Source: JANNSX01 sp041397825
GTDB taxonomy: Bacteria; Pseudomonadota; Alphaproteobacteria; Rhizobiales; Hyphomicrobiaceae
Direction of reading: 5' to 3'
Assembly (NCBI GenBank): GCA_041397825.1
Contig: JAWKVX010000004.1
Location: 744,001-808,000 of the forward strand
Length of the DNA stretch: 64,000 nucleotides
The notes below the pieces were generated by a model, which saw only the letters and a program-made list of their open reading frames with translations, had not been told where the DNA came from and ran no database searches. Position 1 is the stretch's first letter. Each line of letters begins with the position of its first letter. Made by a program: the position numbers and the translations under genes. This document shows, one piece after another, positions 29,274-38,327 of the stretch.

Positions 29274-31091
29274 ATGCCCCCGCCCCTTCTCTCGCTCCGC
29301 AACATCCATCTCTCCTTCGGCGGCACACCGCTCCTGGAAGGAGCCGATCTCGAGATCTTTCCCGCCGACCGGCTGTGCCTCGTCGGGCGGAATGGCTCAG
29401 GCAAGTCGACGCTGCTCAAGATTGCAGCAGGCCTCATCGAGCCCGACGGCGGTGAGCGAACCGTGCAGTCGGGACAGGGCATCCGCTATCTCGCCCAGGA
29501 GCCGGACCTCTCGGCGTTTGCGACCGTGCTGGACTTTGCGGCCTCCGGCCTCGGCGATCGGGAGACCCACAAGGCGCGAGAGGCCCTGATGGCGCTCGGT
29601 CTCGACGGCAGCGAGGCAACCGACCGGCTGTCGGGCGGCGAGGCGAAGCGGGCGGCGCTGGCGCAGGCGCTGGCGGCCGAGCCCGATCTGCTGCTGCTCG
29701 ACGAACCGACCAACCATCTCGATCTCCCCGCCATCGAATGGCTCGAGACCGCGCTGCAGCGTCATCCGGCTGCCCTCGTCCTCATCAGCCACGACCGGCG
29801 GTTCCTCGAGACGCTCTCGCGCCGCACCATCTGGCTCGATCGCGGACAGACCCGCGCGCTCGATCGTGGGTTCTCGGCCTTCGAGGCTTGGCGCGACAAG
29901 CTCCTCGAGGAGGAGGACGCCGAGGCCCACAAGCTCGACCGCAGGATCGCCCGCGAGGTCCAGTGGATGCACTACGGCGGCGTCACGGCCCGCCGGCGAC
30001 GCAACGAAGGCCGCAGGCGCGCACTCGAGGCGATGCGCAAGGAACGTCGCGAGGCGCGCGCGGGGATCGGCCAGGTCAAGCTCACCACCGTCGAGGCCGA
30101 GGCTTCCGGCAAGCTCGTCGTCGAGGCAAAGGAGATCGCCAAGAGCTACGGCGACCGCCTGATCGTGGCTCCCTTCTCGATCCGCATCGGCCGCGGAGAC
30201 CGCGTCGGCATCGTCGGACCGAACGGCGCAGGCAAGACGACGTTGCTCAGGATGCTGACCGGCGCGCTGTCGCCCGACACGGGCACGCTCCGCCAGGGCG
30301 CCAATGTGCAGATGGTCGCGCTCGATCAGCATCGCGCTGCCCTCGACCCCGAGGCGACCGTCGCCGAAGTGCTGACGCGCGGCACCGGCGATACGGTGAA
30401 ACTCGGCAATCGCTCGGTGCACGTCCAGAGCTACCTCAAGGATTTCCTGTTCCAGCCCGAGCAGATCCGCTCGCCGACACGCGTCCTCTCCGGCGGCGAG
30501 CGCGGCCGGCTGCTGCTCGCCCGCGCGCTGGCGGAGGCCTCCAACCTGCTTGTGCTCGACGAGCCGACCAATGACCTCGACCTCGAGACGCTCGATCTCC
30601 TGCAGGAGCACATCGCCGACTATCCGGGCACCGTCCTGGTCGTCAGCCACGACCGCGATTTCCTCGACCGTGTCGCGACCTCGATCGTCGCCTTCGAGGG
30701 TGAGGGGCGTTGGGTCGAGTATGCGGGCGGCTATTCGGACATGGTCGCCCAGCGCGGCCGGGGTGTCGAGGCGCCCGAGGCCGAGCGCGCGGCAAAACCC
30801 AAATCGACGGCCGAGAAACGGCAAGCCGGCCAAGCCAAGCGCAAGCTCTCGTTCAAGGAGAAGCATGCGCTGGAGACACTGCCCGGAAAGATCACTGCTG
30901 CCGAGGCGGAGATCGCGTCGCTGACGGCGAAGCTCGCCGATCCCGTCATCTTTCGCGACGCGAAAGCCGCCAAGGACATCGCCACTTCCCTATCCGGGGC
31001 CCGCGAACGTCTGGCGGCCATGGAGGAGGAATGGTTGACACTGGAGCTGCTCAGGGAGGAGCTGGAGGGGTCTACTTTTGGGTCCGTTTGA
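29274..31091 (+). CDS. uup: ABC-F family ATPase, Uup-like
   Basis: 605 residues with two ABC domains and no membrane segment. First: GRNGSGKST (38-46), signature LSGGEAKRAALAQAL, Walker B LLLLDEPTNHLDLP. Second: GPNGAGKTT, LSGGERGRLLLARAL, LLVLDEPTNDLDLE. The C-terminal 110 residues are basic and coiled-coil (KRKLSFKEKHALETLPGKITAAEAEIASL), as in Uup, which binds DNA or ribosomes and affects transposon excision. The linker between domains has the Arg-rich tract YGGVTARRRRNEGRRRALEAM. Not an exporter. Confidence 0.9.
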   Translation: MPPPLLSLRNIHLSFGGTPLLEGADLEIFPADRLCLVGRNGSGKSTLLKIAAGLIEPDGGERTVQSGQGIRYLAQEPDLSAFATVLDFAASGLGDRETHKAREALMALGLDGSEATDRLSGGEAKRAALAQALAAEPDLLLLDEPTNHLDLPAIEWLETALQRHPAALVLISHDRRFLETLSRRTIWLDRGQTRALDRGFSAFEAWRDKLLEEEDAEAHKLDRRIAREVQWMHYGGVTARRRRNEGRRRALEAMRKERREARAGIGQVKLTTVEAEASGKLVVEAKEIAKSYGDRLIVAPFSIRIGRGDRVGIVGPNGAGKTTLLRMLTGALSPDTGTLRQGANVQMVALDQHRAALDPEATVAEVLTRGTGDTVKLGNRSVHVQSYLKDFLFQPEQIRSPTRVLSGGERGRLLLARALAEASNLLVLDEPTNDLDLETLDLLQEHIADYPGTVLVVSHDRDFLDRVATSIVAFEGEGRWVEYAGGYSDMVAQRGRGVEAPEAERAAKPKSTAEKRQAGQAKRKLSFKEKHALETLPGKITAAEAEIASLTAKLADPVIFRDAKAAKDIATSLSGARERLAAMEEEWLTLELLREELEGSTFGSV

Positions 31092-31428
31092 CGGCAGGAT
31101 AAGATGGCGGACCGGTCCTCGGGGGAGGGACGAGTGCCCGTGACCGGCCCGCCGTTGGGGACACGTGGGGGACGTGCCCGCTGGGTAGACCCAAGAGGAT
31201 GCCGACGGCGCCCGGGTCCGAGAGCTTTTGCTTGGACCGGGTTCCCGCTGTAGTGCCGTTCTCTATCCTCCCTGGTGCCGGACGCGCCGGCTCGCAATCG
31301 GCTGACACAGCCACCGTGTGAGAAACATCACATGGCGGTCGAGCAGCCGACGGTGCCCACATGTCAGACTGGCGCGGCGGCCCTGTCATCATCCAAATGG
31401 GGGACATATTGCGAGACGTCGATCTCGC
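31092..31428. other. GC-rich intergenic region with strong hairpins
   Basis: 337 bp between convergent uup and the LuxR gene; no convincing ORF. Two strong stem-loops stand out: CACGT/ACGTG around five G (31162-31176), and a long stem pairing CCC(G)GGTCC with GGACCGGG (31211-31241) that encloses AGC-TTTT-GCT with a GA bulge. GGACCGGTCC near the 5' end adds another palindrome. It could be a noncoding RNA, or a two-way transcription end without a T-run. I do not match it to 6S, SRP, tmRNA or RNase P RNA. Confidence 0.4.
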
Positions 31429-32571
31429 TCAGGGCATTTCAAGTGAGTTCGCCAGCCGCACGAGGTCGGCCTGGCGGCTGCAGCCGGTTTTCTCGAAGAC
31501 ACGCTTCAGATGCGTATGAACCGTGCTCGGTTTGACCCCCAGCTCGTGGGCAATATCGGCTGGCGGCCTGCCCTCGACGATCATCTCGAAGATGCGGATC
31601 TCGGCGGGGGTAAGATCAAAGAGCAGCGCCAGGGCATCGCCCGGCATACGAGGCGCGGCCTCCGTGGAGGCGAAGAACACCGCCGCGACGGCCCTCGGCA
31701 TCAACCCGGGCCGCACGGCACCCCAGGCGAGCGGCAGGACGTGGGCGACATGAGGCGCGCCGCCCCGGTCGCGTAGCGGCACGCCGAGCCCGCGCCGCCC
31801 GAGCGCAGCCTCGGCCCCGGCCGAGAGCCGGACCGCCGATGCGAGAGCCGCCTGCGCCGCCTCGCCGGCGACCACGAGGCAGCCGCCGCGCGCGGCGGCC
31901 GGTGTGCCTCGCTCCAGCATCGCTTCGGCAGCGACGTTGGCATGTACGATGCCGAGCCCCTCGTCGACCAGCACCACGGCCGAGGTCATGGTCGACAGCG
32001 TCCGCGCGAAGGTCGTGGCTGCGATGGTCTTCATATCGAGCAGTTGGCTGATCGAGATGGCGCGCCGGAAATGCGGGGCGAGAAGACGGAGCGACTCCAA
32101 CTCACGTTCTCCGATAGGCCCCGCTTTCTCGTGCCGTGACCAGTTGACAGATCCGAGAAGCTTGTGATCACGCGCGAAAAAGACCGTTGCGGAATCGATG
32201 ATGCCTTGCGGCTTGACCCATAGCTTATAGTGAGGGTTGTCCTGCCAATCCGGACAGACAATGAGAGTCGTAAAGGCGACCGGCTCGTCGAGCGGAACCC
32301 CATTCAGGCGCTCGACGCCGCCAAACATTTCCGGCACCGTGGGCCCCGTGACGTCGAGTAGCTTGCGATAGTCGGCAGGGATCCGGGTGGCAATGTCGAA
32401 TATTCTCTCGTAACTGGGCAGGCTGTTGACGAACAGCAGACCATTCAAGAAGTCGAGCTCTTGGCGGATCTCCTCGATCGTTTGCTCCCAGCGCGCCGGA
32501 TCGATCGCACAATCATAGATCATGCCGATGATCTCGGAGGCCCGAGCCGTCGAGAAAGCTTCAGTCGCCAA
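31429..32571 (-). CDS. LuxR-family transcriptional regulator
   Basis: About 380 residues. The C-terminal 65 residues are a LuxR/GerE helix-turn-helix: LTPAEIRIFEMIVEGRPPADIAHELGVKPSTVHTHLKRVFEKTG. The N-terminal 300 residues look like a PAS/GAF-type sensor (MIYDCAIDPARWEQTI is common in this proteobacterial group). An open frame extends to ATG 32673, but a promoter-like sequence lies over that codon, so translation must begin later. TTG 32571 after CAGGGGAACC is my choice; ATG 32523 is possible but would cut the first helix. The ligand is unknown. It sits next to the RTX genes and may control them; that is inference. Confidence 0.8.
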   Translation of the reverse strand: MATEAFSTARASEIIGMIYDCAIDPARWEQTIEEIRQELDFLNGLLFVNSLPSYERIFDIATRIPADYRKLLDVTGPTVPEMFGGVERLNGVPLDEPVAFTTLIVCPDWQDNPHYKLWVKPQGIIDSATVFFARDHKLLGSVNWSRHEKAGPIGERELESLRLLAPHFRRAISISQLLDMKTIAATTFARTLSTMTSAVVLVDEGLGIVHANVAAEAMLERGTPAAARGGCLVVAGEAAQAALASAVRLSAGAEAALGRRGLGVPLRDRGGAPHVAHVLPLAWGAVRPGLMPRAVAAVFFASTEAAPRMPGDALALLFDLTPAEIRIFEMIVEGRPPADIAHELGVKPSTVHTHLKRVFEKTGCSRQADLVRLANSLEMP

Positions 32572-32654
32572 GGTTCCCCTGGGGCCAAACCGGCCCAATG
32601 CGATATGCGAATGCGTGAGCGTGCAAATGCGAGACTGCGAGAGTATTGTCCCCG

Positions 32655-32684
32655 TATATAGTACAAAGCACATTTCCCCGTCAA
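32655..32684 (-). promoter_or_regulatory. putative promoter of the LuxR regulator
   Basis: Reading on the minus strand, TTGACG (32684-32679) and TATATA (32660-32655) are 18 bp apart. The ATG at 32673 lies between the two boxes and so would not be in the mRNA, which argues for a later start codon. Confidence 0.5.
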
Positions 32685-32824
32685 AACAGTTTGTCGGCGG
32701 CGAACGCGGCCGGCCGAAGAGGGACGATCACCCTTGGCAAACCCACCCATCGGGTACCAGGAGGGATGGCCGTCCCTTGTTCTCGGAGAGCACGTGATTG
32801 ACCAAGCCGATCCGGTAACCGGCG

Positions 32825-33997
32825 TCACAGATCCCGGAGCCAGATGTCTGTCGCTGAAGGGTCGATGGAGGAGCTCGAGAATAATGCGATGGGAATCGCC
32901 TCGAAAGCCGACCCAGCACCGTCCTTGTCACCCCATAGGATGCCGCTGTCCGTATCGAATATGAGCCGTTCGGTGGTTCCGAAAGCAGGTCTGCCGCCGT
33001 TAAAATCTGCGGCCGTAAACTCGACACCGTCGATGATCTGCCTGGTTTCGACCGCAAGCGTCAGCCCAAATTCGGCCGCGTCGATGAGAACGTGATCGGC
33101 GCCCCCGGTTCGATAGAATTGGACGACGTCCATTCCGCGGCCATATTGAAGAACGAAGTCTTCCTCGTTTGTCCCGCCGATGAGAAGGTCGACTCCATCG
33201 TCGCCACGCAGCCGGTCATAAAAGGCCGTATTGTTACCGCGCAGGATGTCGTTCCCTGCTCCTCCGAAAACGAATGAGCCGTCCACTCCCGAGGCCGTCA
33301 GATCGTCGGCGAAGCGCGAACCGACCACGTTCTCGACCAAGGCGATGGAGTCTCCAGAGGCATGCCCGGCGAAATTATTGGTTCCCAGATCGACCAAGAC
33401 GCCGCCGAGGGCATCCCGGTAGTCGACGGTGTCGAAGCCATTGCCGCCATTGATGATGTCGGCCACGCCCGCACCCGCGCCGGGAAGCAGCGTGTCGTTG
33501 CCGTCGCCGCCGTTCAGCGTGTCCGCACCGGCTTTGCCGATGAGAACATCGTGGCCGAGGCCGCCGTTCAGATTGTTGGCCTTTGCGTTCCCCGTCAGCG
33601 AGTTGCCAACCTCGTTGACCGAGCTGCTGAGTGTTCCATTGATGGCTTTCGTGCCGGTGAGCACCAAATGCTCGACATTGGCGCCGATCGTGAACGAGAC
33701 GGACGACTTCACGATATCGGTCCCCTGCCCGGCGAGCTCGATCGCCTTGTCGGTCGTCCGGTCGACGACGTAGGTGTCGTTGCCCTTGCCGCCCTTCATG
33801 GTGTCGGTGCCCGTGCCACCGTCCAGAAGGTCGTTGCCGTCCTCTCCGAACAGCTTGTCATTGCCAGAGCCGCCGAACAGCTTGTCGTTGCCCTTCCGCC
33901 CGAACAAGTCGTCGTTGCCGCCGAGACCGAAGATCTGATCGGCCGCCGCTGTGCCAAACAGCCTGTCCCGCGCATTTGTTCCACGTTTGATTGCCAT
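32825..33997 (-). CDS. RTX calcium-binding protein (paralogue 1)
   Basis: 390 residues. Residues about 10-75 hold glycine/aspartate nonapeptides of the GGxGxDxLF type (FGLGGNDDLFGRKGNDKLFGG), and a second cluster lies near 140-180 (GGDGNDTLLPGAGAGVADIING). These fold into Ca2+-binding beta-rolls. NDTYVVD is a typical flanking motif. There is no N-terminal signal; such proteins are exported by type I systems using an uncleaved C-terminal signal, and the tail (DIWLRDL) fits, but no exporter genes are in the window. The ATG follows AAGGAGG. Role unknown: surface or biofilm protein are options. About 70-80% identical by eye to the next gene over its first 100 residues. Confidence 0.88.
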   Translation of the reverse strand: MAIKRGTNARDRLFGTAAADQIFGLGGNDDLFGRKGNDKLFGGSGNDKLFGEDGNDLLDGGTGTDTMKGGKGNDTYVVDRTTDKAIELAGQGTDIVKSSVSFTIGANVEHLVLTGTKAINGTLSSSVNEVGNSLTGNAKANNLNGGLGHDVLIGKAGADTLNGGDGNDTLLPGAGAGVADIINGGNGFDTVDYRDALGGVLVDLGTNNFAGHASGDSIALVENVVGSRFADDLTASGVDGSFVFGGAGNDILRGNNTAFYDRLRGDDGVDLLIGGTNEEDFVLQYGRGMDVVQFYRTGGADHVLIDAAEFGLTLAVETRQIIDGVEFTAADFNGGRPAFGTTERLIFDTDSGILWGDKDGAGSAFEAIPIALFSSSSIDPSATDIWLRDL

Positions 33998-34181
33998 GTC
34001 GTCGCCTCCTTGTGCTTACCACGCTGCCCTTGCATGTCGTCAGGACCAGCGCTGTGAAATTTCCCACAGTGGCCCCGCCGGCACGGCCCGTTCCACCTGG
34101 GGCCACGAGCCACTTCGTCCATCAATTGGCGGATCGGCATCGGCGGTGCCGTGCTCCGCTAACCGCATCCCGAACTCGGCC

Positions 34182-35351
34182 TCAGATCAACCAGATGTCT
34201 CCGGCTGCTGGATTCGAAGCGCCTGCAAAATGAGCGATTGCCAAAGGTTGGAATGCGCTTCCTGCGCCGTCCTTGTCGGCATACAGGATATCGGTGAGCT
34301 CTGAATAGATGAGCACTGCGGAACCTTGGTAGTCCTGCAGTTTGGCGACAGAGACAAACTCGGTGCCGTCGAGCACGGACCGCGTCCCGCCTGAAAGTGC
34401 GAGATTGAATTCGGAATGATTCAGTAGGATATGGTCTTGATCGCTAGGACTGAAGTTGAAGACGACGTCCATGCCCCTGTTGTACTGCAGCACGAAATCC
34501 TCGGTGCCAGTATTGCCAATCAGCGTGTCGTAGCCGTCGTCTCCGCGTAGTCGATCGTAGTGCGCGGTTGAGTTTGCCCTGAGCGTATCGTCGCCCGCCC
34601 CTCCAAAGGCAAATGAATGATCTGTATCGGACGGCTGCAAGAAATCCGCAAAGCGGGACCCCACAACGTTCTCTATGCTGATGTAGACATCTCCAACGGC
34701 GTGCAACTTAGGAGCTTCCGGCGACAAAGTCCGAAGACTGAGCTCAACGGGGCCCAGCGCATCCCGGTAGTCGACCGTATCGAAACCATCGCCGCCGTTG
34801 ATGATGTCGGCCACGCCCGCACCCGCGCCGGGCAGCAGCGTGTCGTTGCCATCACCGCCGTTCAGAGTATCAGCACCTCGCCCGCCGACCAGGACGTCGT
34901 GCCCGAACCCGCCAGTCAGCGTGTTGGCGGCCCCATTGCCGGTGATGCTGTTGCCAATCGCGGTCACGGGGCTGAGAAGCGTGCCGTTGATGGCCGCCGA
35001 ACCGGTGAGGACAAGGTGCTCGATGTGGGAATTGGTGGAAAGCGACAACGTGATCGACGATCGGATGGTGTCATTGCCTTGGCCGGCAAGCTCGAGCACT
35101 TGGTCGGCGAGCGTGTTCACGACATAGGTGTCGTTGCCCTTGCCGCCCTTCATCACATCACCGCCCGGGCCACCGTCCAGAAGGTCGTTGCCGGCCTCGC
35201 CGAACAGCCTGTCGTTGCCCGAGCCGCCGAACAGCTTGTCGTTGCCGTTCCGCCCGAACAGGTCGTCGTTGCCGCCGAGACCGAAGATCTGATCGGCCGC
35301 CGAGGTGCCGATCAGCTTGTTCCGGGCATTCGTTCCCCGTTTGATCGCCAT
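34182..35351 (-). CDS. RTX calcium-binding protein (paralogue 2)
   Basis: 389 residues, same plan as its neighbour: near-identical start MAIKRGTNAR, RTX nonapeptides at about 20-75 and 140-190, and a C-terminal block ILYADKDGAGSAFQPLAIAHF matching ILWGDKDGAGSAFEAIPIALF in the paralogue. The middle differs more (LRTLSPEAPKLHAVGDVYI), so the two have diverged since duplication. GGAGGA lies 9 bp before the ATG. 184 bp separate the genes and each has its own ribosome site. Divergent from the AraC regulator. Confidence 0.88.
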   Translation of the reverse strand: MAIKRGTNARNKLIGTSAADQIFGLGGNDDLFGRNGNDKLFGGSGNDRLFGEAGNDLLDGGPGGDVMKGGKGNDTYVVNTLADQVLELAGQGNDTIRSSITLSLSTNSHIEHLVLTGSAAINGTLLSPVTAIGNSITGNGAANTLTGGFGHDVLVGGRGADTLNGGDGNDTLLPGAGAGVADIINGGDGFDTVDYRDALGPVELSLRTLSPEAPKLHAVGDVYISIENVVGSRFADFLQPSDTDHSFAFGGAGDDTLRANSTAHYDRLRGDDGYDTLIGNTGTEDFVLQYNRGMDVVFNFSPSDQDHILLNHSEFNLALSGGTRSVLDGTEFVSVAKLQDYQGSAVLIYSELTDILYADKDGAGSAFQPLAIAHFAGASNPAAGDIWLI

Positions 35352-35490
35352 GGGTCTCGTTCCTCCAAAATCCTACCGTTTGCTGGACGGTGGGCTTGCA
35401 TCGGGGAACAGTAGTAAAGAGTGCGCTGAACATCTTGGTCCGCAGCGACAAGGGCAAGAGAGAAGTGGCGGCGCAATTCGACAAGAGAAC

Positions 35491-35524
35491 TCTCACCAAC
35501 GCGCGCTCTCGATCACCGGTGAGA
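35491..35524. promoter_or_regulatory. inverted repeat in the RTX/AraC intergenic region
   Basis: TCTCACC (35491-35497) and GGTGAGA (35518-35524) are 20 bp apart, and the second arm also forms a perfect 10 bp palindrome TCACCGGTGA (35513-35522). It sits in the 300 bp between divergent RTX and AraC genes, so a regulator operator is plausible. Nothing else recognisable was found in this interval. Confidence 0.35.
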
Positions 35525-35651
35525 ATGACTTGGACGACGGCGACATGCGGCAGCAGGCAATGTCGCAATATCCCGCGACAAATTCCTTTTGCCGTGGCAG
35601 TCTCGGCGGCAGGAACTTTGCACACCCCGGCGATCTGCAACGGATGTTCAG

Positions 35652-36581
35652 ATGAGCACTTGCCGCGATCTGAAGCACTGGCGGGAAGAGGTCGGTCGCA
35701 GTCTCCTCAACCTCGATTTTCGCGCGGAGATCGATCAGCCGTTCCACTACAAGATGGACTCCGTTCTCGTCAGCAATGGCGTGCGGGTGGTGCGAAGCTC
35801 GCATAGCCCGGGCTACACGTTCCGCGATCGGGACCTCCTGCGCGATGGCAACAACTGTCTCGCCCTCGTCTACCCGGTTCGCGGTACCTTGACGTTCTCC
35901 CAGAGCGGCGGCGGTACGATCCGCCGGAATGGTGAGGCAAAGCTCCTCGTCTGCGACCAGCCGGGTCATGTCGGCGCGAAGACTGCCTGGGACTGCGTTT
36001 CCATCGTGTTCCAACCGGAGGACTTGCCGTCGCAGCTCGACATCGGACGCCTCGCCCGCTCACCTTGGCGGGCGACGGGGCCGGCCCTGCGCCTGCTTCG
36101 CTCCTACGTCGAGTCACTGAACAGCCTGCTGATCCGTCCCGATTCGGATCTTGCCGGTATCACCCGCCAGCACATCCTCGATCTCGTTCGGCAAGCTGCG
36201 CTCGAGCAGGAGACGTCCCCTGCAGCCGATCCATTGACGTGGTCCACCATCGGCTCCGCACGCTTGCAGGTCGCCTGTGAGGATATCGCCCGGAACCTGC
36301 ATGATCCTGGTCTGGCCGAGGGGATGATTGCTGCCCAGCAAGGCATCTCGACGCGCCAACTCCAGCGGGTTTTCGAGGCCGCGGGTTTGACGTTCACAGG
36401 TCAGGTCCAGGAAATGCGCTTGAACACTGCCTTGAAGATGCTGTCACATCCGGTCGAATCCAGACGGACGATCGCAGAGATCGCTCTCGCCTCTGGATTT
36501 TCAGATATTTCCCATTTCAATCGCCTCTTCCGCCGCCGCTTCGGAGCAACGCCAGGCGAGATGCGTCGGAACAAGAACTGA
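35652..36581 (+). CDS. AraC-family transcriptional regulator
   Basis: 309 residues. The C-terminal 100 residues carry two helix-turn-helix units: GISTRQLQRVFEAAGLTFTGQVQEMRL and TIAEIALASGFSDISHFNRLFRRRFGATPGEMR. The N-terminal part resembles the AraC-binding-like cupin domain 2 (SPGYTFRDRDLLRDGNNCLALVYPVRG), which senses a small molecule or assists dimerisation. Start ATG 35652 is chosen by alignment to the family length; no strong ribosome site is seen. Divergent from the RTX gene pair and a candidate regulator of it. Confidence 0.87.
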   Translation: MSTCRDLKHWREEVGRSLLNLDFRAEIDQPFHYKMDSVLVSNGVRVVRSSHSPGYTFRDRDLLRDGNNCLALVYPVRGTLTFSQSGGGTIRRNGEAKLLVCDQPGHVGAKTAWDCVSIVFQPEDLPSQLDIGRLARSPWRATGPALRLLRSYVESLNSLLIRPDSDLAGITRQHILDLVRQAALEQETSPAADPLTWSTIGSARLQVACEDIARNLHDPGLAEGMIAAQQGISTRQLQRVFEAAGLTFTGQVQEMRLNTALKMLSHPVESRRTIAEIALASGFSDISHFNRLFRRRFGATPGEMRRNKN

Positions 36582-36701
36582 TACTCCTGAACAACGAGGC
36601 GGCCTTGTTGCCGTTTCGCTCCCTGGATTGCTCAGTCGCTTGATCCGGCGCAGCGATCCCTGTTAGGCATCGCCATCGGCTCGGTATTGAAAGCCCTTTG
36701 C

Positions 36702-37526
36702 ATGCGCCTTCTCTTCCTCGGTGATGTTGTCGGTCGGTCGGGCCGCGCGGCGGTGCTCGAGCATCTGCCGCGCCTCATTACGCGCTACCGCCTCGACTTC
36801 GTCGCCATCAATGGCGAGAACGCGGCCGGCGGCTTCGGCATCACGGAGGCGATCTGCGGCGACCTGCTGGATGCCGGCGCCGACGTCGTCACACTCGGCA
36901 ACCACGCGTTCGACCAGAAGGAGGCGCTGGTCTTCATCGAGCGCCAGCCGCGGCTCGTGCGGCCCCTCAACATGGCGCCCGGCACGCCGGGACGGGGCGT
37001 GACACTCGTCAAGGCCAGGAACGGGGCCGACGTTCTCGTCATCAACGCCATCGGTCGCGTCTTCATGGGCGAGCAGGACGATCCCTTTCGCGCCGTCGAC
37101 CGCGAGCTCCAGGCCTGCCCCTTGAAGGAGGCGGCCGACGCCGTCGTCATCGACTTCCACGCCGAGGCCACGAGCGAGAAGCAGGCGATGGGCTATTTCG
37201 CCGATGGCCGCGCGAGCCTCGTCGCCGGCACGCACACGCATGTGCCGACGGCCGACGACCGCATCCTGCCCAAGGGCACGGCCTATGTCTCGGACATCGG
37301 CATGTGCGGCGACTACGAGAGCGTGCTCGGCATGGACACCGAGGAGCCGCTCAACCGCTTCCTCACCCGCATTCCGCGCAGCCGCTTCGAGCCGGCGCTC
37401 GGCCCCGCGACGCTGTCGGGCCTCTGCGTAGAGACCGACGATTCGACCGGTCTGGCAAAGGCCACAATGCCGTTGCGGCTCGGAGGGCTTTTGAAGCCGA
37501 CCGAGCCGCAAGCTTGGGTCGAGTGA
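36702..37526 (+). CDS. YmdB-type metallophosphoesterase (TIGR00282 family)
   Basis: 274 residues. LFLGDVVGRSGR, FVAINGENAAGGFGIT, VVTLGNHAFDQKE, VIDFHAEATSEKQAMGYF and LVAGTHTHVPTADDRIL are the metal ligands and signature of the family whose Bacillus member YmdB is a 2',3'-cAMP phosphodiesterase. Cytoplasmic, two-metal enzyme. ATG 36702 gives the expected N-terminus; the preceding in-frame TTG adds five residues. In many alphaproteobacteria this gene lies next to ftsK- or recA-type loci; here it stands alone. Confidence 0.9.
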   Translation: MRLLFLGDVVGRSGRAAVLEHLPRLITRYRLDFVAINGENAAGGFGITEAICGDLLDAGADVVTLGNHAFDQKEALVFIERQPRLVRPLNMAPGTPGRGVTLVKARNGADVLVINAIGRVFMGEQDDPFRAVDRELQACPLKEAADAVVIDFHAEATSEKQAMGYFADGRASLVAGTHTHVPTADDRILPKGTAYVSDIGMCGDYESVLGMDTEEPLNRFLTRIPRSRFEPALGPATLSGLCVETDDSTGLAKATMPLRLGGLLKPTEPQAWVE

Positions 37527-37775
37527 GATTGAGGTCAGTGATGTAAGATGCAGAGCGGGGCAGCCGCTCCCATCTCAATTGGCCGACAGCATACTCGGCT
37601 GTGGCTATGAGCCGTTCCAGGGCAGTGGTCGAGCTCAAGGGAGATTAGAGAGTGATTCACTGTCGGAAGCAAGCGGAGCTTTTGTAAGTTGCTGAGCCAA
37701 GCGTGGTTTTTCCTTTCGGTCGCGGCGTCACCCTGCTCTGCTGGCGCTTGACAGCACAGCCATGCAGCCCGCGAA

Positions 37776-38168
37776 TCAACGCCCTTTGGCTTCGTCCGGC
37801 ATGAGCACAACGCTTTCCTGCTCCTTCGGATCGGTGCGGGCGACGACAGCGCGGACCGGCTTGTCCGTCGGGTTGTAGGGCTGGTGCGGAAGGCCCGCTG
37901 GGATATACACGAAATCGCCAGCCGACATGCTGTCGATATGCTCGAGCCTCGCTCCATGCCGCATCTCGGCGCGGCCTTCGAGCACGAAGATCGCCGTCTC
38001 GTGATGCTCGTGATAGTGCGGCTTGGCGCAGGCACCCGGCGCGAGCTCGACGACATGCATGCACAGTGCCTTGGCACCCGCGCTCTCCGCCGAAACTCCG
38101 GCGAAGTAATCCAGCCCCTGCTTACCGCGGAACCCGTCCGCGCGGCGAATGATCCTGCACTCGGCCAT
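37776..38168 (-). CDS. cupin-domain protein
   Basis: 130 residues, one small beta-barrel. KPHYHEHHETAIFVLEGRAEMR is cupin motif 1 (three His and a Glu around a metal) and AGDFVYIPAGLPHQPYN is motif 2. Metal-binding cupins of this size include isomerases, dioxygenases and metabolite-binding proteins; nothing here picks one. The 249 bp between it and the YmdB-type gene hold no gene I can support. Confidence 0.82.
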   Translation of the reverse strand: MAECRIIRRADGFRGKQGLDYFAGVSAESAGAKALCMHVVELAPGACAKPHYHEHHETAIFVLEGRAEMRHGARLEHIDSMSAGDFVYIPAGLPHQPYNPTDKPVRAVVARTDPKEQESVVLMPDEAKGR

Positions 38169-38327
38169 GGCCTCTCATCGCGGCACGGGCCGCGCCTCCA
38201 CAATTGTTTCTACTCTACAGATCGCCCGTCCTCGCTCTCGAGACAAGACCCGTCGCGAAGCGAAGGATGACGGCCACGCGATCCCGGGATCGATTGACGG
38301 CCCGCTCCTCCTTGCTCATGCTCTCTC

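Noticed and set aside
29397..30866. Minus-strand frame opposite uup
   Set aside because: uup has two complete ABC domains; the antisense frame shows no recognisable protein.
31072..31407. Minus-strand ORF in the uup/LuxR gap
   Set aside because: 111 codons of Pro/Arg/Ser-rich sequence with no ribosome site; the strong hairpins argue for RNA structure instead.
33450..34832. Repeated DNA that might suggest a CRISPR array or a tandem repeat element
   Set aside because: The repeats are coding RTX nonapeptides and paralogous gene blocks, with no uniform spacers.
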